Shown here piece after piece: positions 38,336-47,316 of a DNA stretch of 64,000 nucleotides. The stretch lies in the NCBI RefSeq assembly GCF_018139645.1, contig NZ_JAGSPM010000006.1:236852-300851 (forward strand), given 5' to 3'. The notes under the pieces are model-generated. The model ran no database searches. It saw only the letters and a list, made by a program, of their open reading frames with translations, and had not been told where the DNA came from. A program made the translations under genes and the position numbers. This DNA is from Affinundibacterium baiyunense (GTDB lineage Bacteria; Pseudomonadota; Gammaproteobacteria; Burkholderiales; Burkholderiaceae_D). How positions within the stretch are numbered: position 1 is the first letter of the stretch; the number at the start of each line of letters is the position of its first letter.

Positions 38336-39748
38336 TTAATCTAGAATCTTAAAATCAGGCAGGCTAAATCGTTGATTTTTTTGAGGAATGTGTATCTCAG
38401 TATTTTTTAATTGAGATGCAAAGCTTTGCATAACGTCTTCTTCGCCATGTACTAAGACCGTATGTGTTGGCGTAATTTTCTTTTGCCAAGCCAATAATTC
38501 AGCGCGGTCCGCATGTGCTGAAAAACCGTTGATGGTATAAACATTGGCGTTGACATCAATTTCTTCACCGAACAAGCGAACACTTTTAGCCCCGTCAATA
38601 ATCTGTCTTGCCAAGGTGCCTCGTGCAGCAAAACCAACAAAAATCACACTCGCGTTTCTGCGCCACAAATGATGTTTTAAATGATGCCTTACCCGACCGC
38701 CATTACACATACCAGCGCCAGCCAGAATGACTGCACCACTGGTGATGCGATTAATTGCCATGCTGTCCGCTGCATCATGTGTAATGTGCAAATTATTTAA
38801 TTGAAATGGATCGCGTTTTTGTTTGAGTAATTTGGCAGCTTCTTCATCGTAGCATTCAGGATGATCCCGAAAGATTTCGGTTGCCGAGATTGCCATCGGT
38901 GAATCAAGAAACACATGCATGGCAGCAGGCAGTTTGCCTTTTTCAACACCTTCACGCAAATACCATAAAATCTCTTGCGCCCGTTCTAGCGCAAAGGTCG
39001 GAATAATAACGTTGCCACCGTGTTCAAAGGTGTCGTTAATCGCTTGATAAAATTCTTTTACCGATGCATCAAGTGAACGATGTAGTCGATCACCGTAGGT
39101 GGTTTCCATGACGACGATATCCGCAGGCGGCGGAATCACTGGATCACGTAAGATTTTACGACCCTTGCTGCCTATATCGCCTGAAAACACTATCCAACAC
39201 GTTTTACGTCCTTCTTTTAATTCTAAATAAATACTGGCTGAACCGAGAATATGGCCAGCATCATAGAAAGTTGCGGTAATGCCGGGAGCAACTTTGATCG
39301 CCTTATTGTAGTGCGCGACCCTGCCAAAAAAATCGAAGCTACGCGTAGCATCATATAAAGTGTAGAGCGGTTCATCCTGCGTCACGCGTTTTTGTGAGTG
39401 CCGCTGTTGTTTGCGTAACTGCGCACGCGCATCAGCCTCTTGCAGATGTGCAGAATCGAGTAGCACCAGACGAGCCAAATCTTTGCTGGCAGCACTCGTG
39501 ATGATTTCTCCTCTAAAACCTCGTTTTACGAGCAAAGGAATACGGCCACAGTGATCCAGGTGAGCGTGGGTTAACAGCAAATAATCAATTTCTGCAGGAT
39601 CAAATCCAAAGTCTTCGGTATTTTCATCAGAAAGATCATGACCGCCTTGAAATAAACCACAATCAATTAAGACCTTTTTACCCGCACATTCGATTAAATG
39701 ACATGAGCCTGTGACATCTTTATTGGCACCGTGGAATGAAATTTTCAT
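38336..39748 (-). CDS. Metallo-beta-lactamase/beta-CASP RNA-processing nuclease
   Basis: A 470-residue protein with the metallo-beta-lactamase motif LTHAHLDHCGRIP near residue 58, further metal ligands in YDAGHILGSAS and FSGDIGS, and the beta-CASP region (IIPTFALERAQEIL, VFLDSPMA) with the C-terminal GFSAHADRAEL. This is the KH-less bacterial RNA-exonuclease group related to CPSF73 and YsH1. It probably processes or degrades RNA in the cytoplasm. The gene stands alone, 138 bases from the outer-membrane protein gene. Confidence 0.93.
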   Translation of the reverse strand: MKISFHGANKDVTGSCHLIECAGKKVLIDCGLFQGGHDLSDENTEDFGFDPAEIDYLLLTHAHLDHCGRIPLLVKRGFRGEIITSAASKDLARLVLLDSAHLQEADARAQLRKQQRHSQKRVTQDEPLYTLYDATRSFDFFGRVAHYNKAIKVAPGITATFYDAGHILGSASIYLELKEGRKTCWIVFSGDIGSKGRKILRDPVIPPPADIVVMETTYGDRLHRSLDASVKEFYQAINDTFEHGGNVIIPTFALERAQEILWYLREGVEKGKLPAAMHVFLDSPMAISATEIFRDHPECYDEEAAKLLKQKRDPFQLNNLHITHDAADSMAINRITSGAVILAGAGMCNGGRVRHHLKHHLWRRNASVIFVGFAARGTLARQIIDGAKSVRLFGEEIDVNANVYTINGFSAHADRAELLAWQKKITPTHTVLVHGEEDVMQSFASQLKNTEIHIPQKNQRFSLPDFKILD

Positions 39749-40247
39749 TGTGTAGTCCTGATTATATGCAGTGTATCCATTGAATTTAGATAGGCGAGTG
39801 AAAGAGAGTGCCCGTAATAAATGTTATTAACCATTGACTCGGGCTAAGAGAAAGATAGTAAGCGACTAGTGTATGTCGGATTGTGTATCTCCAGCATCAT
39901 CGAATGCTTGATTCTGCGCAAATTGATCAAGTTTTGTCGAAATTCTTGATTGATGCTGTCGATGCTGCTGGCAAAAGAACTTTGTCACTTCTAGATTGCT
40001 TTCTTGCTGCGTATTCGATGCTTGTATAGAACCAAGGGTTTTAATTATTTTTTAAGCTAGGTTGAATATCAATTGCATGGTTTTTCGTTAAGAAAATTGC
40101 TGCAAGATTTCGAGTAACCATTCCAATCCTGTCTTTTCCAGCTGCATTTGCTTGCACCTACTAAGCTTTTTCACTATCTTCTAAAAGTAAAAAAATACCA
40201 GCATTCAGCCAAAGTGTTGAATGACATTATAGAAACTAGGAGACAGC
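39749..40247. other. 499-base intergenic region with an imperfect inverted repeat
   Basis: This region separates the divergent nuclease (-) and chalcone-isomerase-family (+) genes. The clearest feature is a 13-base inverted repeat, 39891-39903 with 39959-39971 (CCAGCATCATCGA against TCGATGCTGCTGG, one mismatch). A 40-codon minus-strand frame from a GTG at 39988 to a stop at 39866 reads like protein but has no ribosome-binding site, so it is not called. Promoters for both genes must lie here but none is convincing. Confidence 0.5.
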
Positions 40248-40856
40248 ATGAAACTTCCACTCATCTTCAAAATAGGCTTAGTCAACGCTGCAATGGTATG
40301 TGCATCGATGTTTTCATCGAGCGCAAGTGCCGATACGGTAACGGTATCTGGGGTGAAGCTCGACGACTCGGTACAAGTTGGCTCTCAATCCTTGAAACTG
40401 AATGGAGCAGGGGTTCGGTACAAGGTGTTTTTCAAGGTATATGTCGCTGCACTATATTTGCCAGAGGAAAAAAATACTACAGCCGATGTTTTAGCAATGC
40501 CTGGTGCAAAACGTGTCACCTTGGTGATGATGCGTGATCTTAGTAACGATGACTTGGGACAGCGCTTTATGGATGGGCTACGAGCCAATCTTGATATTGA
40601 TGAGCGTTCCAAATTAATCAAACCGATGATTAGTTTCGGCAAGATGTTTTCCTTGGTTCCAGTATTAAAGAAGGGCGATATCCTAACCTTTGACTGGGTG
40701 CCAGGCACAGGTGTGGTATGTCAATTTAATGGTCAAAAGATAGGCGAGACGATCAATGATTTGAGCTTTTATAACGCAGTCTTGCGTATTTGGATAGGCA
40801 AAGAACCTGCTGATGAAGCCTTAAAACAAAAAATGTTGAATGCGAAAGCTGCTTAA
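40248..40856 (+). CDS. Chalcone-isomerase-fold periplasmic protein
   Basis: A 202-residue exported protein. The N-terminal signal (hydrophobic core to about residue 26, cleavage after ASA) is followed by the chalcone_isomerase-like segments GVKLDDSVQVGSQSLKLNGAG, FFKVYVAALYLPE and RVTLVMMRDLS. Bacterial members of this family are not chalcone isomerases in the plant sense; they share the fold and probably bind a hydrophobic ligand. It is transcribed alone and has a strong terminator at 40953-40988. The start ATG follows GGAG. Confidence 0.85.
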   Translation: MKLPLIFKIGLVNAAMVCASMFSSSASADTVTVSGVKLDDSVQVGSQSLKLNGAGVRYKVFFKVYVAALYLPEEKNTTADVLAMPGAKRVTLVMMRDLSNDDLGQRFMDGLRANLDIDERSKLIKPMISFGKMFSLVPVLKKGDILTFDWVPGTGVVCQFNGQKIGETINDLSFYNAVLRIWIGKEPADEALKQKMLNAKAA

Positions 40857-40952
40857 TTTTTACTATGATTATTGCGGCACTTGGTAAGATTAAGTGCAAT
40901 GCAATAGCTCGATAAATTAGTGCTGTAAGTTATTGCTTAGCTTTGCAAACAG

Positions 40953-40988
40953 AAACGTCAATTTACGCTTGTGAATTGACGTTTTTTT
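40953..40988 (+). terminator. Intrinsic terminator of the chalcone-isomerase-family gene
   Basis: An 11-bp perfect stem (40953-40963 with 40974-40984), extended by three further pairs, is followed by a T-run. It lies 97 bases after the stop codon. Confidence 0.9.
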
Positions 40989-41131
40989 ATGCTGATTCGA
41001 TTTGCTTATTGAACAGTTTTGCATGGCATTGGTTTAATTTGATCATTGGCGTGAAGGAGTTCGGTAGGGATTTAGGAGAATAATTCGGTGAATAAATTCC
41101 AGCTTCGTTTAGGGATTCAAGAGCTAGCTGT

Positions 41132-41137
41132 TACAAT
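41132..41137 (+). promoter_or_regulatory. -10 box of the rnpB promoter
   Basis: TACAAT lies 7 bases upstream of the expected first base of RNase P RNA. No convincing -35 box is present at the usual spacing. Confidence 0.5.
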
Positions 41138-41143
41138 AGCGCA

Positions 41144-41521
41144 TGAAGCAGGCCAGACAATCGCTGGTTGTCGTGCTGATACGATGACGGGAGGAAGGTC
41201 CGGACTCCATAGAGCAGGGTGACGGCTAACGGCCGTACGTTGAAAGCCAAGGCGCAAGCTAAGGTATAAGGCGAGGAATAGGGCCACAGAGACGAGTCTT
41301 TGGGGAGTAGCGGGCGCAAGCCTATGCTAAACCACAAAGGGTGAAACGCGGTAACCTCCACCTGGAGCAATTTCAAATAGGCACGCGTTGAGGTGGCTCG
41401 CTGAGCGTGCGGGTAGAAAGCTTGAGCGGCGGAGCAATTCGTCGCCTAGAGGAATGATTGTCATAGCGTGATGCAGCAATGCAAAACGCCGTAACAGAAT
41501 CCGGCCTACCGGCCTGCTTCA
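41144..41521 (+). ncRNA. rnpB: RNase P RNA, bacterial class A
   Basis: The catalytic RNA of RNase P, which removes 5' leaders from tRNA precursors. The terminal helix P1 pairs GAAGCAGGCC (41145-41154) with GGCCTGCTTC (41511-41520). The hallmark conserved stretch GGGAGGAAGGTCCGGACTCC near 41190 and the 3' conserved segment ACAGAATCCGGC near 41493 are present, as is the GGGTGAAACG region. The length (about 378 bases) is normal. A T-rich tail follows at 41522. It precedes the dcw region, with one signalling gene in between. Confidence 0.97.
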
Positions 41522-41885
41522 TTTTTGTACTTCCCTTCGATTTTATCCTCCATTATTTATTTCTCGGTTGCTGATGCATAGCGTATCTATTTGATATTGA
41601 CTCGGTGTTTGATAGGCATCGCAAGAGCAGGATTTCTTGGTATGAAGACATGCCAGTGTTACACTTCAAGAAATAAATTAAATACGATTAATTCAGTGAA
41701 CATTCTGTGACTGAGGAGCAAAAGTCATTGCGTGCGTTTCGCTACGAATTTGTTGCACTTGATGCTTTGTCTTGCCCATCCAAGTTCCCACGAGTTCTCG
41801 TATTATTTGCTTTTGTCAGATTTGTTCGTATGCTTGCTTGCGCGCTGTGCAGAAACAAATACGATCTTTCATTAAGGGGTGATGC
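41522..41885. other. 364-base gap between rnpB and the GGDEF-EAL gene
   Basis: Mostly A/T-rich. An imperfect inverted repeat occurs at 41632-41674 (ATTTCTT with AAGAAAT, plus an inner GAAG/CTTC). A GTG-initiated frame at 41707-41940 runs into the next gene but shows no protein family and is not called. No clear promoter was identified. Confidence 0.5.
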
Positions 41886-44800
41886 ATGGTGCGTAGTACT
41901 AAAAAGCACGAAGCTAAAGAGGTACCAGTTTGGCTCTTAGTTAGTTGCGTACTGCTCATTATTTTCGCGATTGTAGGGCAAACTTGGTGGTCTATCGTAC
42001 AAGACCGTAGCCTAACCTTGGCTATCGCCAACAAAAATAGTTTGCTGAATTTAAGGATTCTCGAAGAGCATGCCAACCGCGTACTGCACGACGCTAGTCG
42101 CGCCACGATCGCAGCCGCAGAAGAATTGCAAACCAAAGGTGATCAAATCTTCAATGAAGAAGCGAATTTGCGCCAAATACTAAGTATTCAGCGACGTGAT
42201 TCAGAGTTTATCTCGGCACTGTCGGTGCTTGATAAGCAAGGTAAGCTACGCGCATCGTCTTCTCGCTTTCCAGTTGAACCTACTGATTTATCCAAACAAG
42301 ATCACATCGCATTTTTGAATTTACCACTTAATGCCTACCAAAAAACAGTTCAGCTCGGTTCACCATATATTCCCAAAAAGACAGCGCAAGCGATTCTTCC
42401 TTTAGCACGAAATATTTTCTCTACGACGGGACAGCCCATTGGGCAAGTACAGGCCGAAATTAGTTTAAGTTATTTTCAAGATTTTTATGAGCGTGTAGCA
42501 AAAGACGCGGGTGCGAAAATTTCTTTGTATGACAAAGATGGCATGGTGATCGTGCAAACAATGACGCGCCATGCGAATTTGAAAGCGGAGGCAGACGAAG
42601 CCGTGGTGGTGCGTGTGAAAAGTAGTTTCGACGAGCAAGGTCGTTTGGAGAGTGCGCTTATCGGTGCGGATAAGCGTACAAGCTATACCTATCTAAAAAT
42701 GAAGGATTTTCCTCTAGTAGTGGTATTGGGGCGAGATCTGGATACGATCCTACTGGATTGGCAGAAGCGCTTGGAGCAGCGTTTATTATTCGCCGGTTTA
42801 TCGATTATTTTCACATTGCTGCTGGCAGTGTTGCTCTATAAAAAAGTGCATCATCTTAAATTGTCGAGAGAAAAACTGACTGAAAGCGAGCGCCGTTATC
42901 GCTTGTTGTTTCAAGATGCGCAAGACGGCATTCTATTAATCGATAAAACTTATCATTTTGTTGATGGCAATCAGAACGCATTGGATATGCTGGCGGTCGA
43001 TAATAAAGCCGATTTGTTAAGTCTCGATATTGAGGAATTCTCCGCTGATTTGCGTTACACCCAACCAACCGTTGCTGCGAAAAAAGCGGAGTCAATTAAG
43101 AAGTTTGTTGATCTTGCGTTTAAAGGCAAGGTGCAAAAATTTGAGTGGATCGCCCACCGTCGTGGCAAAGATTGGTTTAGTGAAGTTACCTTAAGTCGAG
43201 TGAAGATTTCGACCGAACCTATGGTGTTTTGTGTGATGCGTGACATCTCACAGCGCAAACATGCTGAACGATTGTTACAAGGGCAAAATCAGCTTTTGCA
43301 ATTGATTGGAAGTAGTGAAAGCTTAGAGTCGATTTTGATCGATACCTGTCATTTCGTTGAAAGAAATAATCCTCACTGGCATTGTGGTGTGCAGTTATTG
43401 TCGGTTGATCAGCGTGTTTTCACGCAAACGGTCGGACATCATTTTCCAGAGATCTTACGTCGACAGCTCAATGAAGCACCGGTGTGTCATGGTAATGGTG
43501 TTTGGAGTGAGGCGGTGCTTGAGATGATTCCAGTCTGGACGCAAGATATACCCAAATCACCAACGATGGAATTTATCGCACAACGGAAATTGCTGGCGAA
43601 TTATGCCGCAGTCGGTTCATGGCCGATTATGGGTAAAACGGGCTTGATTTTAGGTACATTCACTTTATTCACCGAGTCTTCCGCCGCACTCAGTAACGAA
43701 GACTTGAGCTTGATTAGCATTGCGACCGATGTCTCAAGTATTGCAATTGAAGGCAAGCGAGCCGAAGAAAAAGCGATTCGACTGGCGCATTATGATGAAG
43801 TGACCAAGCTGCCGAATCGGTTTTTATTCAATCAATATTTGTCCAAGGCTCTGGTGTACGCGGAAGCAACCAAAGGCACGCTAGCAGTCCTGCTGCTCGA
43901 TTTGGACAGGTTTAAAGCCATTAATGATAGTTTCGATCATGATGAAGGCGATAAAGTACTGTGCAATATTGCGTCTCAATTAAGGCAAACTTTATCTGAG
44001 TCAGACACGATTGCGCGGGTTGGTGGTGATGAGTTTATGTTATTGCTGGATCGTTATAAGACCCCGCGTGAGCTAACCGACATTGCGGATAAATTATTGC
44101 AAGTAGTTGCGACGCCATTTGAGATCAATGGGCAAGAATTGCAAATTAGTGCCAGTATCGGGATCGCTGTTTATCCAGAGGATGGTATAGACGCGCAAAT
44201 TCTGATGAAAAATTCAGAGATTGCAATGTATCGTGCCAAGCATAAGGGTAAGAATAATTACCAATTCTATGATGCGCATATGAATGTGCACACGATAGAA
44301 CGATTGTCGTTTGAAGCGCAATTACGGCGTGCATTGGAGAACCGTGAGTTCGTGGTGTTCTACCAACCAAAGGTCAGTGTCTTAAGTGGAAAAATTGTCG
44401 GTGCAGAAGCCTTAATTCGTTGGAACCATCCAGAGAATGGCATCGTTTTACCAACGCAATTTATTGGTTTGGCAGAAGAAGCTGGCATGATAGGCAAAAT
44501 GGGTTTGCAAGTTTTGGATATTGTGTGCCGAGATATCGCACAAATGGAAATGGCTTACGGCGCATTTGGCAGAGTGGCGATAAACCTGTCTGGCGCGCAG
44601 TTTAACGATCCGTTTTTGTTAGACGAGCTGCAAAAGGTAACGGAATTCTGGAAGATTACGCCAGAAAGTATAGAATTCGAAATCACAGAAAGCATGGTCA
44701 TGAACAATCATGAGCAAGCAATTGCGCACATGGATGGTTTAAACGCGGCTGGCTACACTTTGTCGATCGATGATTTTGGTACGGGTTATTCATCCTTGGC

Positions 44801-45074
44801 TTACTTAAAACGTTTCCCAGTGAATAGCTTAAAAATTGATCGCTCCTTCATTCAAGATATGCCAGCAGATGCCAATGACACGGCAATCGTGTTAGCGATT
44901 GTGGCGATGGCAAAGACCTTGGGATTGAAGGTGGTTGCAGAAGGCGTGGAAAACGTCACTCAGCTTGATACCTTGATGTCCTGCTCATGCGATGAATATC
45001 AAGGCTTTTACTTCTCCAAAGCCCTCCCTTTTGAAGAGTTTATGGTTTTGCTGGAAAGTACTAATTTGTCATAA
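41886..45074 (+). CDS. GGDEF-EAL signalling protein with periplasmic sensor, PAS and GAF domains
   Basis: A 1062-residue membrane protein. Transmembrane helices at about 15-35 and 299-316 enclose a periplasmic Cache-like sensor. A PAS domain (about 335-455), a GAF-like domain (about 465-620), GGDEF (motif at 713-717, intact) and EAL (E841 in GAEALIRW) follow. The GGDEF domain should make c-di-GMP and the EAL domain break it down; both active sites look intact (EITESMV, IDDFGTGYS, KIDRSF, VAEGVE). Net direction cannot be told. It lies between rnpB and the dcw cluster. ATG at 41886 follows GGGG. Confidence 0.93.
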   Translation: MVRSTKKHEAKEVPVWLLVSCVLLIIFAIVGQTWWSIVQDRSLTLAIANKNSLLNLRILEEHANRVLHDASRATIAAAEELQTKGDQIFNEEANLRQILSIQRRDSEFISALSVLDKQGKLRASSSRFPVEPTDLSKQDHIAFLNLPLNAYQKTVQLGSPYIPKKTAQAILPLARNIFSTTGQPIGQVQAEISLSYFQDFYERVAKDAGAKISLYDKDGMVIVQTMTRHANLKAEADEAVVVRVKSSFDEQGRLESALIGADKRTSYTYLKMKDFPLVVVLGRDLDTILLDWQKRLEQRLLFAGLSIIFTLLLAVLLYKKVHHLKLSREKLTESERRYRLLFQDAQDGILLIDKTYHFVDGNQNALDMLAVDNKADLLSLDIEEFSADLRYTQPTVAAKKAESIKKFVDLAFKGKVQKFEWIAHRRGKDWFSEVTLSRVKISTEPMVFCVMRDISQRKHAERLLQGQNQLLQLIGSSESLESILIDTCHFVERNNPHWHCGVQLLSVDQRVFTQTVGHHFPEILRRQLNEAPVCHGNGVWSEAVLEMIPVWTQDIPKSPTMEFIAQRKLLANYAAVGSWPIMGKTGLILGTFTLFTESSAALSNEDLSLISIATDVSSIAIEGKRAEEKAIRLAHYDEVTKLPNRFLFNQYLSKALVYAEATKGTLAVLLLDLDRFKAINDSFDHDEGDKVLCNIASQLRQTLSESDTIARVGGDEFMLLLDRYKTPRELTDIADKLLQVVATPFEINGQELQISASIGIAVYPEDGIDAQILMKNSEIAMYRAKHKGKNNYQFYDAHMNVHTIERLSFEAQLRRALENREFVVFYQPKVSVLSGKIVGAEALIRWNHPENGIVLPTQFIGLAEEAGMIGKMGLQVLDIVCRDIAQMEMAYGAFGRVAINLSGAQFNDPFLLDELQKVTEFWKITPESIEFEITESMVMNNHEQAIAHMDGLNAAGYTLSIDDFGTGYSSLAYLKRFPVNSLKIDRSFIQDMPADANDTAIVLAIVAMAKTLGLKVVAEGVENVTQLDTLMSCSCDEYQGFYFSKALPFEEFMVLLESTNLS

Positions 45075-45523
45075 AAATCGCTAATTCAGTCTAAATTGAC
45101 TTCAATTTGCGCTACGGGTTGCAATCGCCCGTAGCAGATTTGAAGGGTTTTATTCGTGTCGCTGATAATTTTTTAACTTGCGGATAATATTGGTAGTTAG
45201 CTGTGTTCGGCGTACTTGTCTTCGTCAGTTAATTATGGCCATCGTACACTTGCTGTTGATCGCTTGATTCTTCATTTGACGCGTCACTTTAAATATTATT
45301 CAAAAGAAATCATTTCTCTTTAAGTGACAAACTGTCGCTTTTCATTCGGCATTTTGCTGATGGTCTTGCTAGGGCTAAACACATGAGTATATGTAATGTC
45401 CTACTTTCACTATCTTTTGTAAGTCCCTAATTTATTGGGATATTCTCCATTTTTCTGGTTTAACTAGTTGCGCTAAGTCATTGACTTTATTCATTTATTT
45501 CGCATTTTCCTGCGTAAATTCGC

Positions 45524-45552
45524 TTGACCATGCTCAAGCGATCCACTAAAGT
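45524..45552 (+). promoter_or_regulatory. Candidate mra (dcw) promoter
   Basis: TTGACC at 45524-45529 is spaced 17 bases from TAAAGT at 45547-45552. The -10 box overlaps the first MraZ box, and the -35 box overlaps a 7-bp inverted repeat (CGCTTGA/TCAAGCG, 45521-45540). A transcription start would fall near 45559, about 90 bases before mraZ. Confidence 0.45.
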
Positions 45553-45587
45553 GGGGAAAAGTGTGAAAAAGTGTTTTTTTGTGGCGT
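45548..45587 (+). promoter_or_regulatory. MraZ operator: three AAAGTG boxes at 10-base spacing
   Basis: AAAGTGG, AAAGTGT and AAAGTGT begin at 45548, 45558 and 45568, exactly one helical turn apart; a fourth, partial GTGG lies in phase at 45581. MraZ is known to bind tandem boxes of this kind upstream of its own operon. The array overlaps the candidate -10 box, consistent with autorepression. Confidence 0.75.
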
Positions 45588-45649
45588 AAATTCACAAAAT
45601 ATTTTTCAGCACAAATTAATGATCATTACTCCAAATTTAGGGTTATCTA

Positions 45650-46078
45650 GTGTTCCAAGGCGCCTCTGCACTTAATCTCGATGCGAAAGGTAGGATGTCT
45701 ATTCCTGCTAAGCATCGTGACGCCTTAAATGTGCAATGCGAAGGTCGTGTAACCCTAACTCGCCACCCTGATGGCTGTCTATTATTGTTTCCCCGTCCAA
45801 CTTGGGAATCGCATCGCGAGCAAATTGCTGCTTGGCCTATGGCAGCACGCGCCTATCAACGTATTTTGTTAGGTAATGCCTGCGACGTTGAGATGGATGG
45901 CAGTGGTCGTATCTTGGTCGCGCCAGAACTGCGCAATGCAGTTGGAATGCAGCGTGATGTCATGTTGCTGGGTATGGGATCGCATTTCGAAATTTGGGAT
46001 GCGAATAAGCTCGCCGAAAATGAAGCCAAGGCAATTGCCGACGGTATGCCTGATGCTTTAAGTAATTTTTCTTTTTAA
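45650..46078 (+). CDS. mraZ: Transcriptional regulator MraZ
   Basis: A 142-residue protein with two AbrB-like repeats ([24 protein letters not shown] and [17 protein letters not shown], first quoted in part: [17 protein letters not shown]). It forms rings and binds tandem boxes to control the dcw operon. It starts at GTG with AGGG about 8 bases upstream. It is the first gene of the cluster, 9 bases before rsmH. Confidence 0.96.
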   Translation: MFQGASALNLDAKGRMSIPAKHRDALNVQCEGRVTLTRHPDGCLLLFPRPTWESHREQIAAWPMAARAYQRILLGNACDVEMDGSGRILVAPELRNAVGMQRDVMLLGMGSHFEIWDANKLAENEAKAIADGMPDALSNFSF

Positions 46079-46087
46079 CCGAGCATC

Positions 46088-47041
46088 ATGACTGTTACTA
46101 CTCCGAGCGAGCTGATTCACCATACGGTGTTACTGGATGAGGCTGTAGACGCTCTCAATATTCAGGGTGCGCGTATCAACGGTGTGTATGTCGATGGCAC
46201 ATTTGGGCGTGGTGGTCATAGTCGCAAAATACTCAGTCAGCTCGGGCCGCAAGGTCGCTTGATTGCTTTTGATAAAGATCCTTACGCAATCGCTAATGCT
46301 GAGCAAATTCTCGATCCACGTTTTTCTATTGTGCATGAAAGTTTTGCAGATATGCACACAGCGCTTAGCGATCTTGGTATTGATCGCGTAGATGGTGTGT
46401 TGATGGATTTAGGGATTTCATCGCCACAAGTTGATGATGCTGAGCGCGGTTTTAGTTTTAGAAATGATGGGCCTTTGGATATGCGCATGGACACCACGCG
46501 TGGTATCTCCGCTGCGGAGTGGTTGGCGCATGAAGATGAACAAAAAATTAGAGAGGTGATAGAAAATTATGGGGAAGAACGGTTTGCTTTTCAGATTGCA
46601 AAGGCGATTGTTGCTCGCCGGGCGAGCGAGTCCATTTCAAGTACTCGGCAACTTGCCGAACTCGTCGCACACGCCGTCAAAACTCGCGAGAAGGGCAAAG
46701 ACCCGGCAACTCGCACCTTTCAAGCTATACGGATTTTCATCAATAAAGAGCTTGAAGACCTCGAGATCGGTTTAGTTGCGGCTTACGACAGCCTCGCGCC
46801 CGAGGCACGAATGGCGATTATTAGTTTCCATTCATTAGAAGACCGCATCGTGAAGCAATTTTTTGCTTCTAAGGTGAAAGTTGCGCAGCCAGATCGACGT
46901 CTTCCGATTCGGGAAGCCGATTTGCCTAAGCCGCATATGCGTCTCATTTCACGGATGAAGCCGACTGAGCAAGAAGTTCTGCGTAATGCGCGTGCACGTT
47001 CTGCGATTATGCGTGTGGCTGAACGAATTGGAGCGAACTAA
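46088..47041 (+). CDS. rsmH: 16S rRNA (cytosine-1402-N4)-methyltransferase
   Basis: A 317-residue SAM-dependent methyltransferase that modifies C1402 in 16S rRNA. The SAM motif [12 protein letters not shown], the segment [30 protein letters not shown] and [10 protein letters not shown] are all typical. It sits between mraZ and ftsL, and its stop overlaps the ftsL start by 1 base. Despite its position it does not act in division. Confidence 0.97.
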   Translation: MTVTTPSELIHHTVLLDEAVDALNIQGARINGVYVDGTFGRGGHSRKILSQLGPQGRLIAFDKDPYAIANAEQILDPRFSIVHESFADMHTALSDLGIDRVDGVLMDLGISSPQVDDAERGFSFRNDGPLDMRMDTTRGISAAEWLAHEDEQKIREVIENYGEERFAFQIAKAIVARRASESISSTRQLAELVAHAVKTREKGKDPATRTFQAIRIFINKELEDLEIGLVAAYDSLAPEARMAIISFHSLEDRIVKQFFASKVKVAQPDRRLPIREADLPKPHMRLISRMKPTEQEVLRNARARSAIMRVAERIGAN

Positions 47042-47316
47042 TGAGTACGCGTCTGAATATATTGCTCGGTTTATTGTTGGTAATTTCGGCCTTGTCGCTG
47101 ATTAATTCCCAATATCAGGCGCGTCGCTTATTTATTGAAATAGAGCGCGCTCAAACACTCAGTCAGCAATACGAAGTTGAGTGGACGCAGCTTAAGTTAG
47201 ATCAATCAACATTTGGAAAACATGCGCGTATCGAAGCGGTCGCATCTAAAGAGTTGGAAATGTCGCATGTGACACCAGATCGCACGCAATATTTAACGGC
47301 GGAGGTGGTGAAGTGA
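47041..47316 (+). CDS. ftsL: Cell division protein FtsL
   Basis: A 91-residue bitopic protein. A single transmembrane helix occupies about residues 6-24 (LNILLGLLLVISALSLI), followed by a coiled-coil-like periplasmic part. FtsL forms the FtsQLB complex that activates FtsWI. It is short and divergent but is placed exactly between rsmH and ftsI; its stop overlaps the ftsI GTG start by 4 bases. Confidence 0.92.
   Translation: MSTRLNILLGLLLVISALSLINSQYQARRLFIEIERAQTLSQQYEVEWTQLKLDQSTFGKHARIEAVASKELEMSHVTPDRTQYLTAEVVK

Larger units (their letters stand above)
45075..45649. other. 575-base gap with the mra control region
   Basis: The gap holds a hairpin 37 bases after the GGDEF-EAL stop (45111-45118 with 45128-45135, GCTACGGG/CCCGTAGC), which may be a weak terminator since no immediate T-run follows. 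Further on is the mra promoter and MraZ box array described separately. The first 400 bases otherwise show nothing recognisable. Confidence 0.6.

Noticed and set aside
41707..41940. GTG-started 77-codon frame before the GGDEF-EAL gene
   Set aside because: It overlaps the next gene by 55 bases, lacks a ribosome-binding site and resembles no family.
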